DNA of 64,000 nt from Antedon mediterranea. Lineage: Eukaryota; Echinodermata; Crinoidea; Comatulida; Antedonidae. Shown in pieces: positions 1 to 12,872 of the stretch (its first letter is position 1; each line of letters opens with the position of its first letter). The position numbers were made by a program, and so were the translations under genes. Under the pieces are notes generated by a model. The model saw nothing but the letters and a program-made list of their open reading frames with translations. It was not told the origin of the DNA and did no database searches. The DNA is taken from contig NC_092674.1 in the NCBI RefSeq assembly GCF_964355755.1, positions 2,547,001-2,611,000 of the forward strand, written 5' to 3'.

Positions 1-520
1 AGCTAGACGGCATGGACCAGGGAAAGTGGTATTTTTATGCATTGACTACTACTACTTGCCCCAACCAATGTATATCGTCACCCCGGTCCATGCCGTTTAT
101 AACATAATTATAGCCTTATAAATCATGTGGTTATATTGCATTTTTTACAAAAATTTAAATTGTAGTAACGTTTTAAAATTGCATAAAATGGCAGCTAGAC
201 AGCATGGACCGATGCAAGTGGTATTTTTATGCATTGACTACTACTACTTGCCCCAACCAATGTATCGTCACCCCGGTCCATGCCGTTTATAACATAATTA
301 TAGCCTTATAAATCATGTGGTAATATTGCATTTTTGACAAAAACGTAAAACTGTAGTAACGTTTTAAAATTGCATAAAATGGCAGCTAGACGGCATGGAC
401 CAGGGCAAGTGGTATTTTTATGCAATGACTGGACCCTACTTGCCCCAACCCACGTATCGTCACCCCGGTCCATGCCGTTTATAACGTAATTATAACATAA
501 TTATGAGTGAAGAAATAAGT
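1..520. repeat. 192-bp tandem repeat, about 2.7 copies
   Basis: The unit starting AGCTAGACGGCATGGACC recurs at 1, 193 and 384. Each copy carries an internal inverted pair, GGCATGGACC near its start and GGTCCATGCC about 85 bases later, so a single copy can fold into a hairpin. The array runs off the left edge, so its full length is unknown. Divergence between copies is low: a few substitutions and a short ATAT indel. Confidence 0.85.
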
Positions 521-1429
521 GAATAAAATACAATGAACAAAAATGTAAAATAATGATGAACAGCAAAGAACAATCAATGTTTTCAAAGTTAATATCATCA
601 AACAAAAAAAATGATTCAATTTGCTTGAAAGTGTGAAAAGAGTGCCATAAACTGATGGTACATCCTTGGCTAACCAAATGGGGTAATCAAATGGTGTACA
701 GATGTTTACCTAAGTAATAATTATTTTGTATGGAGCATGAAAATATAATTAAAGCATTGTTGTAGTCTTAAATAATCTGACAGTGACACCCATAGTATTA
801 AGAGGTAAATTTGGTAGTGATATAATGTCGACAATACATCTACACTGTATAGAAATACCAGAATTGTTGAAGTAAGCCAACTTTGAAATGAGCTAGAAAG
901 CAAACAAAAAATAATATATCTCCAATTTTTTTATATTATGTAAATATCATGTAGGAGATAATTTTCACAAAATTTCATCTAAAAAAAATTTGTCCCACAA
1001 GGTCAAATCCTAGGTCAAATGGGATAGAATAAGTTGTACATCTTTTAAATAGTTCTATCTCAAAAGTAAATAGAAGATTTGGATAGCTTTAACAATTACC
1101 TTTCCAAAGATACCTGTCACAACAAAATCGGTCCACACGTTACGGAGATACACTCATTTAAGTATAGCCCGCCGCGTCGATTTTGCGCAAAATCGCGAAG
1201 AAACGACGACGCGTAGCACGCGAACCGTTGGTCGTATGGCGCTCAAATTAAAAATTTCAGGTTTTTTGGCTAAAAATAACCCAAAAACCAAATTTGAGCA
1301 AATTTGAAGAAAGTAGGGTTTAAAATGTCATTTTTTTTGGGTGATTTGGTATGGAATGACCCTAAATTATATATAAATCATACTGTCAAATTATAGAAAC
1401 AGTACTTTATTCGGAATTATTATGGATAT

Positions 1430-1590
1430 ATAGCACTGTGAGCTACAGCGACTTTAATTCCTTTTGCTTATCCTTGCCTCCTTAGATTTCCACGTGTCTT
1501 GATTTTGTTACCTATGTTTTAAATGTATTTCGATTTTAAAGGCTAAATAAAGAATGAATGAATAAATGAATGAACATAATCGCGTCGAGC
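1430..1590 (+). mobile_element. Possible LINE 3' end with GAAT-type tail
   Basis: The sequence ends in AATAAAGAATGAATGAATAA followed by more AATG units. The 3' end of the LINE at 34.4 kb has a similar GAATGAATGAAT tail. No reverse-transcriptase reading frame is present, so this would be only a 5'-truncated remnant. Confidence 0.3.
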
Positions 1591-2594
1591 ATCTATAGCT
1601 CATTGAATCGTTTCACAAAAACACGTGCAGGAGGCCTATAGACGTTTCAAACGTATGGTTATTAGTAATAGACGTCATCTTTATCTCGCCATGGACAACG
1701 ATCGTACGTGTTTTGTCCTTGAGTTGACACACTAACAAGTGCGTGTTTTTTAAAAAGGGGAAACCCCGTCAGCAAAATAACGTATTGTTAGAGGAAACAG
1801 CTTCACGATCAAAGAAGGCGCATCTCCGTCGATATGGCTTATTCGGGGGTTTATTTCAGTAACACTCGCCTTTTAACCATCCGCATATAATGATCATTTT
1901 ACTAAAAACTATTTTAAACATTAGAAATAAAAATATACACGTGATTTGCCTCAACAATAATCATTATATACTTAATATTATCCTACATAACGGATAGAAA
2001 TAAAATAAGGTGATCGAATAGTATGTTGTTAACGACATGGATGATATAATCTGCCACATATATGCATAAGTATAAAAATGGATACGCTGGCTTTACGGGC
2101 TATATTGTAAAAATTATTGTTTTTAAATAAATTGTTCTCTTTTACGTAATTGTTTGCATAATAAAAGACACGACAGACGTATATTCTCTATATAATATAT
2201 TAATTACAGTATTATAAATATAAATAGAGATATTTTATTTTTATTTCTTTATTCTGATATAAAATCAATAGGATAAAAACACAAAAAAAGTACCGAGACG
2301 GCAAACTTATTTCCATTGTGGTCCTAAATTTCCATTGTGGTCCTAGGTAAATTATTATATGCCTAATATAACATTATGCCTAATACATATAATATTTAAA
2401 CGTGTTTAGAAATGGCCATTTTGAAAACACACAGTCCTTCTCCAAGACCTGTGAAATACAAAAAAAAAATTAAATTTAATGATTGATAATAAATATTTAT
2501 TAACCAAGTAAAAAATATCCACATAAATATTCCAGTTCCTAAAAAATATCAATTAACTATATAATATAAACGAAAAATGTATATCCCGCTCTAG

Positions 2595-2775
2595 CATGCA
2601 TCCCGCTCGATCCATACAAAATAGCGCGACCGATTTCAAACGCGACCGATTTCAAACGCGACCGATATCATCAAAGGTACAGCTCTAGCGGCGTGCCATA
2701 CAAAATACCGGAAGTTGATTTTATCGCGACCGATTTCAAACGCGACCGATTTCAAGCGCGACCGATTTCATCTGA
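2595..2775. repeat. Two blocks of a 16-bp repeat, GCGACCGATTTCAAAC
   Basis: Three units lie at about 2620-2675 and three at about 2725-2770. Both blocks are preceded by CCATACAAAATA. Function unknown. It lies about 120 bp upstream of the first ENOX coding exon. Confidence 0.7.
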
Positions 2776-2892
2776 CACCTTATTATATAATATATAGGCT
2801 AGATAAATAATATGTTAATATTTATAATTTAAATTAATGTGTCTTGTTTTTTTACCCATTTTTTTTTCAGTTTGCAAAGTATATTTCACAAG

Positions 2893-5800
2893 ATGACTGC
2901 GCCATTTTTTCTGCAGCAGAGTCTACACCTAGGAGGAGGCCAAAATGCTATGTCTTGTAAGGATTCAGTACTGCTGGCTCTAAACTCTTAACACATATTT
3001 ACAGTAAACATTTATATAGGCCTACAGTAAAAAATTTTAAATAATAATAAAATTAATTGTGTTCCTAGAATCAAAATGATAGTTTGATCATGGAGCCTGT
3101 CATAGACCTATAAAATTATTTTATTTTACAGGTCAATTGATATTATTCCATTTTTTTTTCAGTGCTTGGAAGTCATGGTATAGACCCTGCAAATAATGAT
3201 CAACCACTTCAATTTAGCGCCAAGTCAGGGCCAAAGGTCATAGTGAATTCATCAATGGATGATGGTGGAAAGAAAGATAATCGAGGTTTGCAATAAATTT
3301 AATAATATTTTATGTTAATTAATTATCCGCACCTTGTTAGATATATTATTACAGTAGCAGTACAATACATTTGTGAGTTTGTTTTAACTTTGCATGAACG
3401 ATTTTGTCCCCAGATATGATGAATATGTCAAGAATGGGACATGGGATGAACAGTTCAAATATAGGAGGATCTGGAATGAACATATGGAATGAAGGATCCA
3501 TGTGGAATGGTATGGGAATGGGTGACGGTGGCGGAGGAGGAGGAATAATGACTGGATTTGGTAATATTGGTGCTGATAACAGTGGACTCGGTAGAGGTGG
3601 TATGGCCGGTGCCGCTCTGCCTCATGGGGGCGGTCTTCCACATGGAGGCAATATTCCCCATGGAGGTGGCCTACCGCATGCCGGTGGCCTACCGCATGCC
3701 GGTGGCCTACCGCATGCCGGTGGCCTTCCGCATGGAGGAATGGTTGGTGGAAACGACATTTTACCTCCACAAGTTATGCAACGAAAGGAGACCATACATT
3801 TAAGTACAGCAACTTTACTTCCTCCCCCTTCTGGTAAGAGTATACCTAATCTCCATAATTATTGCCTTTTTGGCATAGCAATATTCTTTTTGATTTAAAG
3901 TTTTATTGTCATAGCATTTAGATAATACTGTAAATTGTACATTGTAAATTGCATGAAATCAACAGAAAATTGTGTGTAATGTTTCTTTGTATATCATGAA
4001 TCATTTATAAGTTGAGGGCAAGTAATGTTAGATCGTTGGCGATATTTCTTCTAGGTGCTCCCCCTCCATCTGTTCGTGAGAAACCATTTGGTTGTCGTAC
4101 TGTATTTGTTGGTGGCCTTCCAGAAAACATAACGGGAGACATAGTGCGTGAAATGTTCGCATTTTGCGGAGAGATTGTTAGTTACAGGAAAGGAAAGAAA
4201 AACTTTTGTCATGTAAGATTTAATGATGAGATATCAGTTGATAAAGCGTTATATTTATCTGGTAAGTAGAACAATAATTGCTAATTGGATATTAATTAAT
4301 GTGTCTAAGAGCTTCGGCTCATTCTGTATCAAATACCAAGTTTTTTATTCATTACGATTATTTAGATTACACAGAAATTTATGTATGCAAAATAAATGGT
4401 ACGTCTAGTTCTGCAAAGAAATCTTAAAATATGTTATTTAAACTATTGTGGAGTAAAAACTTATCAACAACCTACACAACGCACTCATTAACAGTTTAAG
4501 AAAAGTGAAAACCAAAAAATGTTTTGATTTTTTGAACTTTACATTTTTCAGGTTATCGAATAAGCTTAAACAACAGCAAAGAACCAGACAATACTGGACG
4601 TATACATGTTGATTACGCACAGGCACGTGATGATCACTACGACTTTGAATGTAGGCAACGACAATACGCAAGGGAAATGCGTCATCGACATCGCATGGAA
4701 GAACAGTTGATGAGACCGCCCTCTCCTCCAGTTACTTCAATTCCGTACTCGGACCACGAATCTTCTGCACTTGCAGAAAAACTAAAAAGTATGTTATGTA
4801 AAAATTATTAGTGAAAAATTATTGTAATGTCATTTTCAACTGGATTGTTTTAAGCTCTGTCTACACTATCAAACTAGTTTGACAAAAAAAAGTGTGATGT
4901 GCCCAAACATGGTAGTGACATGCCCAAATATGGTAGTGATATGACATCATCATGTCCATATATGGGCACATCACAGTTTGTTTTCACATAAAGTTTTATA
5001 ACGTAGCCAAGGCTTCACAGAATATAATAAATAATAAATCATACATAAACACTGTTTAATTTTAGGTGAAGAACATTTTGTTAAAGCAGCAACTCAGTTA
5101 ATCTCATGGCTTGAACGAGGCGACTGCTCTAAGAGAACGTCTAGCAACTTTTATAGTATGATTCAGTTGACAAACAGGTAACAAAATAATCAATTGTATC
5201 AATCAATCATCAAATTGTTATATTCGGTATTTCTTGATATCTGTGCCATTTTTAAGTACCCATAATTATTTCTTTCAATTAAACCGGCTTCTCTTTTTGT
5301 ATAACTTGTTTAAAGCTCTGTCTACACTATTAAACTTTATGTGACAAAAAAATGTGATGTGGCCATATATGGACATGATGATGTTATATCACTACCATAT
5401 TTGGCACATCACACTTTTTTTGGTCAAAATAGTGTGACAGAGCTTTACTGCTATAAATGTTGGCATGTTCGGTTTCTGTATTGTGTAACTGATTTGCATT
5501 AAACTAAATCGATTCATTGACTTCATCAAGTATATCAATATTTCATTTTAAGAACATTTATTAATTGCAAAAATGGCAAAATAACAATACATGAGATATA
5601 CATTTTAGAAACACGGCGAACGTTTTGCAATTTTTTAAGTAGTTTATATCAGCTGCTGATTTTACGGATTTTTTCGAGAGCTTTTCCAAATTTGATAAGT
5701 CCTTGATTGACACCGATTGACATTGTTCACGACCTCGTACTTCGATGGCAATCAAGGACTCCATAAAAGCAGCAGCTGATATATACTACTTAACAAACAT

Positions 5801-8800
5801 ATAATAAGACATTGGTGACGTGAGTACGACTTTATCATTCTAAAGATTATTATTGTGCCTTTTTGTTGATAGCCAAGTTAGAAGATTAATGATTGAAAAG
5901 CAAACATACAATGATGAGTTTGATGTTGCCAAGAATGTGTTCATACAGAGAATGCACTGTCTTTTTAATCAATGTAAGTAATAGTGTTATTGAATGAAAC
6001 AGTTTAGTGAGTTTCATGATGACAGCAAAATTGGTGGTGGCTGAATTAATAAGAAGCCTTTTGATTGGTTTACCTGAATCTATGTTGGCTATAACATAGC
6101 TTTCGATTGGATGTTTTCATGAAAGCAGTAAGATGGTATATGATTGGTCAATTAGGGTCAAATTAAACAGTAGTCTTACCGTAATACGTGTGAATTGAAT
6201 GTAACTACTGACGGCAAGAATTCAAACAATATGAAGCCATTTGATTGGACAGTAATATTACGCTATGATGATTGTCAACTCTGATTGGATGGATTTATAC
6301 AGAAGAGTAATGTATATTCTACAAATTCAAACTTAATTCATAAGATTCTATTTCAGCAGTCTTCAATTGTTAAACTCTGATGGGATTTTTTTAAAATTTG
6401 AGATTAATTTGGTGAGTATAGTTTTGCAGAGATGACCTCCATTGATTGACCTACGTGATGTCTACTGCATAGATCACCTTCATTCTATATGTTATCTTTC
6501 TCCATATTATGCTTGTATAAGTGCATTACATCATTTACAGCTACCAATGAAATTGACTTCATGATTTTAAGCGTCCAATTTATCTACTTAATCCCTTGAT
6601 AATCAACTTAGAACAAGGTAATTTGCTCAACGAAAATCGTGCACTGGTTTTTATAAGTCACTTGTTATAAATACATGCATTATGAGATACTAGTTTTAAC
6701 ATAACACTGTACTAATGAACTGTTCTTTGACACTATTAAGTCTAATTCAAATGTAATCTGAGTTCAAATAGACGTTGGTGTTATTACTATGTGAGTATGT
6801 AGGAATATATTGTGTATTTCAATGTAAGTGTCTATATGTACTTGGTACTACTTTCATATAGTTAGCCTGGTTGAGAATGTATTTGTGAGTGCAACCAAAC
6901 AGCGAGCATGGGATCATTTCACAAAGCCTCAAAGAAAGAACATAGACGTCTGGAAGAAGCAGGCTCAGGTAAAGATTCATCACCACCATATAACAGTAAT
7001 TGTGTAAGTCTGAAATATTGCATGTACAAACATCTAGATGATGTGTACATTGCACATACATATGTCTAGAAGACGTTTTCATCGGTGAAATACATACAGT
7101 ATGTATGCATCATTTCAATAATACAACCAGGTAATGTCATCTAGTCGAGGGGAGAAGGTATGGTTTACGATATAACACCTTGGTTGTCACAAGGACATTT
7201 TAAAAAAAATCCTCCACTGTTTAAATTCGGAAACAGGGGATTTTCTTTTCAAAACACATTCCTTAAAAAGTGTTGCTTAAAATACCATTTATTTGAACGC
7301 TAGTCCTCCTGGGTTTGGTAAGTAATGTATGATGTATTATGGTAAGTACTAATGAAATAAAGATTCAGAAAGGAACACTGGCAACATTAAAAAGTATAGT
7401 TTAAATTTTTTTTTTCTTATTTTTATTATTTGTTTCTGACAATAATAGAGTATACTATGGCTGATTGACACCAAATGAATTCAAATGGTTTTCACATTTT
7501 TTAAAAATGGTTATACATTTTTCTTGAATAGTGTACAGAAGTGATTCGCAGTGATGAATCCAGGATTTTGAAATTGGGTAAAATTGTGAAATGGAAGTGC
7601 TAAACTTGATTAATATCACATTTTTTGTATTTTTATTTATTTCTTAATGCTGAAACAGTAATAATACATATTTGACAGTAGGTAGCTTTGAATGGTATTG
7701 TATTTGTACACTTACCTTATATACAGGAGGATACAATCTGCTAGCACATGGATATTGTTACCTGCTATTAACAAAACTGTGTTACAGTAATATCAACTAA
7801 TGCACTGATAATTGAAGTATGTCAACTTTGTTTTTAATAGGAAATAAAAGAAAGCCAACAGGGAGAGATGAGTGGGATTTTAAATGAAAAAGGAGAAGCA
7901 GACATGGATGTGTCCGATGACGAAATAGAAGTTGAGACAAAAGAAAAAGAACCTGAAATGGACATTGAAACAAAGAGGAGGTTGATAGTACAAAGTGCAC
8001 AGGCATACGCCGCTAGCAACCTACAAGCAATGTCAGACGCTAAGAAACCCAGACTTGAAAATGATGAAGGTAACATCTTCAGAAAATCCTTTTTTAAAGA
8101 ACTTTCTCTAGTTGTAATTGTCCCATGACCTAGATGATCGTAGGTGCATAGCAGATGAGATACAGTAGTAGTAGTCATCATGATACGATACACAGGCATA
8201 AGCCATATCTTCCAGTGAAGCCTATCTCCTCTCCGGAGAACTTTCTAGTCAATTTTACAAAACTCTTTCCTAACTTGCCTGATATGTCTGTAATTTTTCT
8301 CAAATTCATCTTTATTTGAATGTTAGCTAATTTAAAATGTCACTCCATTCCATTTGTTTAGTTGATATTACTGTATCACAAGGCATTTATTAATAACTAG
8401 CTTGTTAACAGCTGTGTTTATTAATCAATTAATATGCCATAAATTGACATTGAATGTATTTCAAGAAATGAGAAAACTAAAAGATGAAAATGATGTGATG
8501 AAATGTCAACTGGAAGCATTCAAGAATGAGGTTGAGCTTGTGAAAGCAGAACGTAGCAAGGAATATGAAGAGAAGGACACGCAGATCAAAGCATTACAGC
8601 ATGCACTGCTAGGCATGCAACAGGTATGCAATATCATATATATATATCCAATCTGCAGACAGTACTGTTTTGATCTTATTAGATCTCGTCAGTGCAGCTC
8701 AGGTTTTGAAACAAAATGTACCGCAGAACTGGCACAATATATAGGCTGAGCCAGGTATGCGGGACATGGTACACTTATTATGAACACAAAGAGTGCACAA

Positions 8801-10296
8801 ACTCAACGAGCGTGCTTTGCAAAATGCTAATCGTATTCACAACAAAAATGTATATACAGTATATATATGTTTCTAATTTTACAATTTGAGCATACAGTAC
8901 ACATACAGTACACATACAGTACACATACAGTACACATACAGCATGATATTTTGTACATTACTGTAGTTAAATTATCAATAGTTATCAATAGTTAAATGCG
9001 AGTTGGCTGTTAGTAAAGACTAAAAAAAAAACTCATTCAGACTATTAAGTACCAGAATTTCTTGAAGATTTTACATATTATGCCAAATCAAGGGGTCGAA
9101 TTGGAAGATTCAACTGTATTTCCTACTCGCTTGTACCCACAATATTAAACTATGCTAATATATTTTGTTTAGCAATTAATGGAATCCAAATCACAACTAA
9201 AGAAAATTGAAGAAGATAAGAAGAAAGAACCAGAGGTAAGCACAGACTTGCGTTTACAGATTTACAAAGTTTGCAAGAGAAGTACACGGTTGTCTTATAG
9301 TGTTTAATACAACAGCAACCAATTTGTTAATTATTTATTATGGACTTAAGCGCTGTCTACACTATCAAACTTTATTTGAAAAAAAATATGATGTGCCCAA
9401 ATATGGACAAGATGATGTTATATCATGTGGGCATATTACTACTATATTTGGGCACATCACAATATTTTTGTCAAACTAGTTAGATAGTGTAGACAGACAA
9501 CAGTTTAAATAATTTACCATAGAAACCATCTGAATTGACCAATTGGATCAAGACAACGACAACATCTGTTGAAACAGAGTCTGACAGCAAGGAACAGTCA
9601 AGTACAAAGGAAGGAAGCAGTGATGTCACAGAGGCAGTGTTGACAGAGAAACATGGCATGCTTGTTGGTAAGTATCAAGAGAGTTCAGTTGAACCTGTTA
9701 GGAGGACCCATTTGGTACAAAAATGTCACCTAGAGTTAATTATACTAGTGGTGGTGTTGTTTGTGTCACTTGCTGAATATTTGTGACCTCTGAATATTTG
9801 TGACCGAATATCTATAAAATGCTGACCAGTAAAAACTCTCCTTTTAAGGAACACTTTCAGAAACTAGCACAAATTAAAATGTATTTTAGCCAACCTCTAT
9901 TCAGGGGACACTTTTTATTAAAATAGTTAAAGTTCAAATACATAAGTAATTGAAATTTGTATTTTTAATGTTTATTTGTTGTTCAATTATTTGTTATTCA
10001 TATTGTTTTACGTATTCAATTTAATTATAAAACTTGATTAAACCATTTAAATTAAAAAACAATTTTCTTCAGGCTTATTGGCAACATTTCTTCATGTACA
10101 TCCGTTTGGAGCATCGATTGAGTACCTCTGGTCATACCTTCAAAGACTCGACCCAAAGGTCACTCCAAAGGAAATAGAGTCGATACTAGTAAAGTTACCT
10201 ACTGTGTTTAAACAAGAGCTATTTGGAGTTGGAGCAACGCTAGAGAAGAGGTGGCAGTTTATTGGATTCAAAACTTGTCTAAATGAGAAGGAATAA
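2893..10296 (+). CDS. ENOX: ENOX-family ecto-NOX disulfide-thiol exchanger, 13 coding exons
   Basis: Model: join(2893..2956, 3163..3285, 3414..3833, 4055..4261, 4552..4788, 5066..5177, 5873..5973, 6862..6968, 7841..8069, 8466..8623, 9173..9235, 9523..9667, 10073..10296), 729 codons plus stop, all phases consistent. Members of this family (human ENOX1/ENOX2) are surface hydroquinone/NADH oxidases with protein disulfide-thiol exchange activity. Seen here: an RRM-like domain at about 217-290 with RNP2 VFVGGL (219-224) and RNP1 KKNFCHVRF (about 250-258), then the family block YAQARDDHYDFECRQRQ, a coiled-coil region (KLKDENDVMKCQLEAFKNEV), and a C-terminal domain with the HVH copper-type motif (663-665) and GVGATLEKRW. 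It is longer than human ENOX proteins (about 610-643 aa) mainly because exon 3 carries a Gly/Met-rich segment with a GGLPHA repeat. The start is the first ATG after the acceptor at 2870. It converges with the minus-strand gene ending at 13925. Confidence 0.93.
3601..3740 (+). repeat. 18-bp in-frame repeat coding GGLPHA/GGLPHG
   Basis: Inside ENOX exon 3, CCGCATGCCGGTGGCCTA recurs three times almost exactly, flanked by more diverged copies. It encodes a Gly-Leu-Pro-His-Ala/Gly run at about residues 130-175. The identical central copies suggest recent slippage. The segment is histidine- and methionine-rich and sits before the RRM. Confidence 0.85.
4852..5000. mobile_element. MITE-A copy 1
   Basis: The left end AAGCTCTGTCTACACTATC is intact. 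The interior has the family signature TGTGATGTGCCC...CCATATATGGGCACATCACA. The right end is eroded after CACATAAAGTTTTATA. Located in an ENOX intron. Confidence 0.85.
5313..5445. mobile_element. MITE-A copy 2
   Basis: Both ends present (AAGCTCTGTCTACACTAT and a shortened AGTGTGACAGAGCTT). Flanked by TA on both sides. In an ENOX intron. Confidence 0.85.
5630..5800. mobile_element. Palindromic element, possible small MITE
   Basis: AAGTAGTTTATATCAGCTGCTG at the left is matched by the inverted CAGCAGCTGATATATACTAC at the right, and the inner parts (AAGTCCTTGATTG versus CAATCAAGGACT) also pair. The whole 170 bp forms an imperfect hairpin. Intronic. No second copy was seen in the window. Confidence 0.55.
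8893..8942. repeat. Short tandem repeat ACATACAGTAC
   Basis: Four to five units of an 11-bp repeat in an ENOX intron. Confidence 0.8.
9348..9500. mobile_element. MITE-A copy 3
   Basis: Starts TTAAGCGCTGTCTACACTATC and ends GATAGTGTAGACAGACAA. It ends 22 bp before the acceptor of the next ENOX exon (9523), so it occupies the place where a polypyrimidine tract or branch point would be expected. Confidence 0.85.
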
Positions 10297-11390
10297 CACA
10301 AATACATTTGTATTTGTGAGCTAGACTAATTGTTTTAACACGGACATTGTTTAAAAAACCACCTAAATGTTTAGTTTTGCCGGGTGACATACCAGAGAGA
10401 CCTACAGTACAGTATATACTGAATAATTTTACATGAAAATGTATCCATATTTAGTGGTACACATACAGAAAGCTATTCTCGATAACAACCATGTGGAAGA
10501 TGAACTAATGATCTATGTAGGACGTAAAATTATTGACTTTCTGATATAATATACATTTGCAGAATTCAGTAATTTATTTTTTTTCGAACTTGGAAGGATT
10601 AATTGTTTCGTTATTCACTGAGGATTGTAAAATGTTATTTTCAAAAAACAATATATTTAACATTGAAAAAAATTTTTAAACCAAAAAGTTCATTGTTTTT
10701 TTTTTACAGTTGCAATATGGTACAGCATAAGTTTAATTATTAATGTATGTTTATTTTAAAAGTTTTAAAAGAATTGTATTTGTTTAAAGTGGAGGAACAA
10801 GACGATTATATAGAAGATGGTACCAGCTGCAGCTTGGTACCAACTGAAGGGTTGTCTCAAAGCTGGGGTTTACTTCCCCCCCCCCCCCTATTAGGTAGTG
10901 TTGCTGAATTTTACACAAACATTGCATTCAATTGTACTAGAAGGTTAAATGTAGTTGTTTTGCTATTATATTCAGTACTATTATTTTTAATTTTTAGAAT
11001 AAAAAATTCTTGTTCAGTATACTTTGTTCCTGAAAAAAACATAATTATGTCATACAGCTCAAATGCCTGCAAAATTCCTTAAAATAGTATTTTTTTCCAG
11101 TTTGTCTGTAGATAAATAATACAATAAAATGTAGTTCATATGCACAGCTATTGTGCAACCATGACATTCTATAGATCGTTGAAGTGGGCCTTCTGGTTTG
11201 TGAGCTATAGAGCTTCCTTGACATTGAAGTCCCAGAAGTTTTTTGTCGAACAAATAAATGAAATGAAACCCTAGATATACATGCAGCCTTTCTCTTTGTC
11301 ATAAAAAAAGTCTGTAAAATTGTATTTTTTTAAATTAAATTTATTTATTTTATTATTTATGTGCTGGGGTTTTACAGCTATGCCTAACGT

Positions 11391-11640
11391 TTGGTTCCCA
11401 CTAAGAGTAAACAGACCTAAAGGTCAGTCTACACACTCAACTTTATGTGACAAAAAAATGTGATGTGCCCATATATGGACATGATGATGTCATATAACTA
11501 CTATATTTGAGCATATCACTACCATATTTTGGCACATTACTTTCTTGTCAAACTGTAATAAAAATGTGCCCAATATAGTAGTAGTGTGCCCAAATCGCCG
11601 TGATTGGTCCTTGCATTGTGGTCAAGTGGGAACCAAGATA
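11391..11640. mobile_element. MITE-B copy interrupted by MITE-A (nested)
   Basis: The MITE-B end TTGGTTCCCACTAAGAG lies at 11391 and the inverted end AAGTGGGAACCAAG near 11626-11640. Between them lies an almost complete MITE-A copy (11420-11565). The simplest reading is that MITE-A inserted into an older MITE-B. Confidence 0.6.
11420..11565. mobile_element. MITE-A copy 4 (inside MITE-B)
   Basis: Has CAGTCTACACACTCAACTTTA at the left, the TGTGATGTGCCCATATATGG interior and a degraded right end CTTGTCAAACTG. Confidence 0.75.
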
Positions 11641-11750
11641 AACTGACCAAAATAAATTGAATGAGACATTACAAAATGATATCAAAATGATTTTTATTGC
11701 TGCTTATGCTATGTTAATAATGGTCAATTATTTAGTATGTATCATTTCTG

Positions 11751-11866
11751 AAGCCCAGTCAACACTACTATCAAACAAAAAAAGTTTGGTGTACCCAAAT
11801 ATGGTAGTGATATGATCATGTCCATATGGGTACATCACATTTTTTTGGATAGTGTAGACTTAGCTT
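11751..11866. mobile_element. MITE-A copy 5
   Basis: Shortened copy. AAGCCCAGTCAACACTACTATC at the left and GATAGTGTAGACTTAGCTT at the right form the terminal inverted repeat. Confidence 0.8.
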
Positions 11867-12424
11867 TATTTAACAAGCATGAAATCTGATATTCCAAATA
11901 CTTAGAACTTTACTGTTTTTAAACAACCATATTTAATATCATATTAAAGTTAAAATTGAATTTAGTATCACACCATTGATAATACTGTACAGTGCTTCTT
12001 TTAATGTAAATATACTGCCATATTGTTTTATTTTTACTAAGGCAACAATCAACTACATTTAAATTGTGAACAAAAATCATTTTCAATATTGCAAAATTTA
12101 GCACACTGTTATCACCATTTATAGGTATTAAGTTTCCTTTGCAATCTTACTTTCTCAGTAGGATTGAGCTCATTTGCATATTCAGGTGTATACAATCTGT
12201 CCATTATTAACCACAATCCAGACTACACTGTGAAATTTCTACCAGCCAGACTTTTTAAGTTTAATCAATATGAGATTTATAAGCAGTTTTTGCTACACTC
12301 AACATATGAATGAAAGGACTTTTTAAGTACTAAGGGATTTATAACTGTGACTTAGTATTACTATATGTGATTTATGCCAACAGTGTTGTTTGCTAGGCCC
12401 AACCCATTTTCAGCCTCAGTGTGT

Positions 12425-12565
12425 ACCAATATGGGATTTATACAACAGTGTTTGCTAGGCTCAATCAAGTGCAATACTATGGGATTTATAACAGTGTATG
12501 CTAGGCTCAACCAAGTGCAATACTATGGGATTTATAACAGTGTATGCTAGGCTCATCTTTCTTAT
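12425..12565. repeat. About 47-bp tandem repeat, three copies
   Basis: Units share ATGGGATTTATAACAGTGTA followed by TGCTAGGCTCAACCAAGTGC. More diverged relatives lie just upstream (12260-12420). Confidence 0.75.
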
Positions 12566-12762
12566 AGGTAAGACATTCACTTTGCTATTATTTTAAACAA
12601 TACTTAGTTGACATCTATATAAACTATTTGTCTTACTGTATTAGTATTCTGATTCATATGTCTCAGTATTTGATTTAGCTAATGTTTCAGTCTGTTACAA
12701 GACAATGTTGGAAATCAAAAAGTAATTGGGGAGAAGTCTCTAGAAAGAGAATGTTTTCCTTT

Positions 12763-12872
12763 AAGCGTGGTTCCCACTAGAGACACAATGGCGTAACGCA
12801 ACGTAAGGGATTTGAACAATCATTTGTCATTGGTCAACATGTTTGCGTTTCGTCCTAGTGGGAACCAAGCTG
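12763..12872. mobile_element. MITE-B copy (short form)
   Basis: Ends AAGCGTGGTTCCCACTAG and CTAGTGGGAACCAAGCT are inverted copies. The interior has GCGTAACGCAACG and TTTGCGTTTCGTCC, typical of the family. Confidence 0.85.

Larger units (their letters stand above)
521..2892. other. Non-coding upstream region of ENOX
   Basis: No convincing coding exon is seen. The stretch is AT-rich. It holds a probable LINE 3' tail near 1430-1590 and a short 16-bp repeat block near 2595-2775. The promoter and any 5' non-coding exon of ENOX should lie here, but I cannot place them; the first coding exon has a good acceptor (TTTTTTTTCAG) just before 2871, so at least one upstream non-coding exon is likely. Confidence 0.5.

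Noticed and set aside
9661-9786. Extension of the ENOX exon to a stop after SLAEYL
   Set aside because: The GTAAGT donor at 9668 joins in phase to 10073, giving the conserved HVH C-terminal domain.
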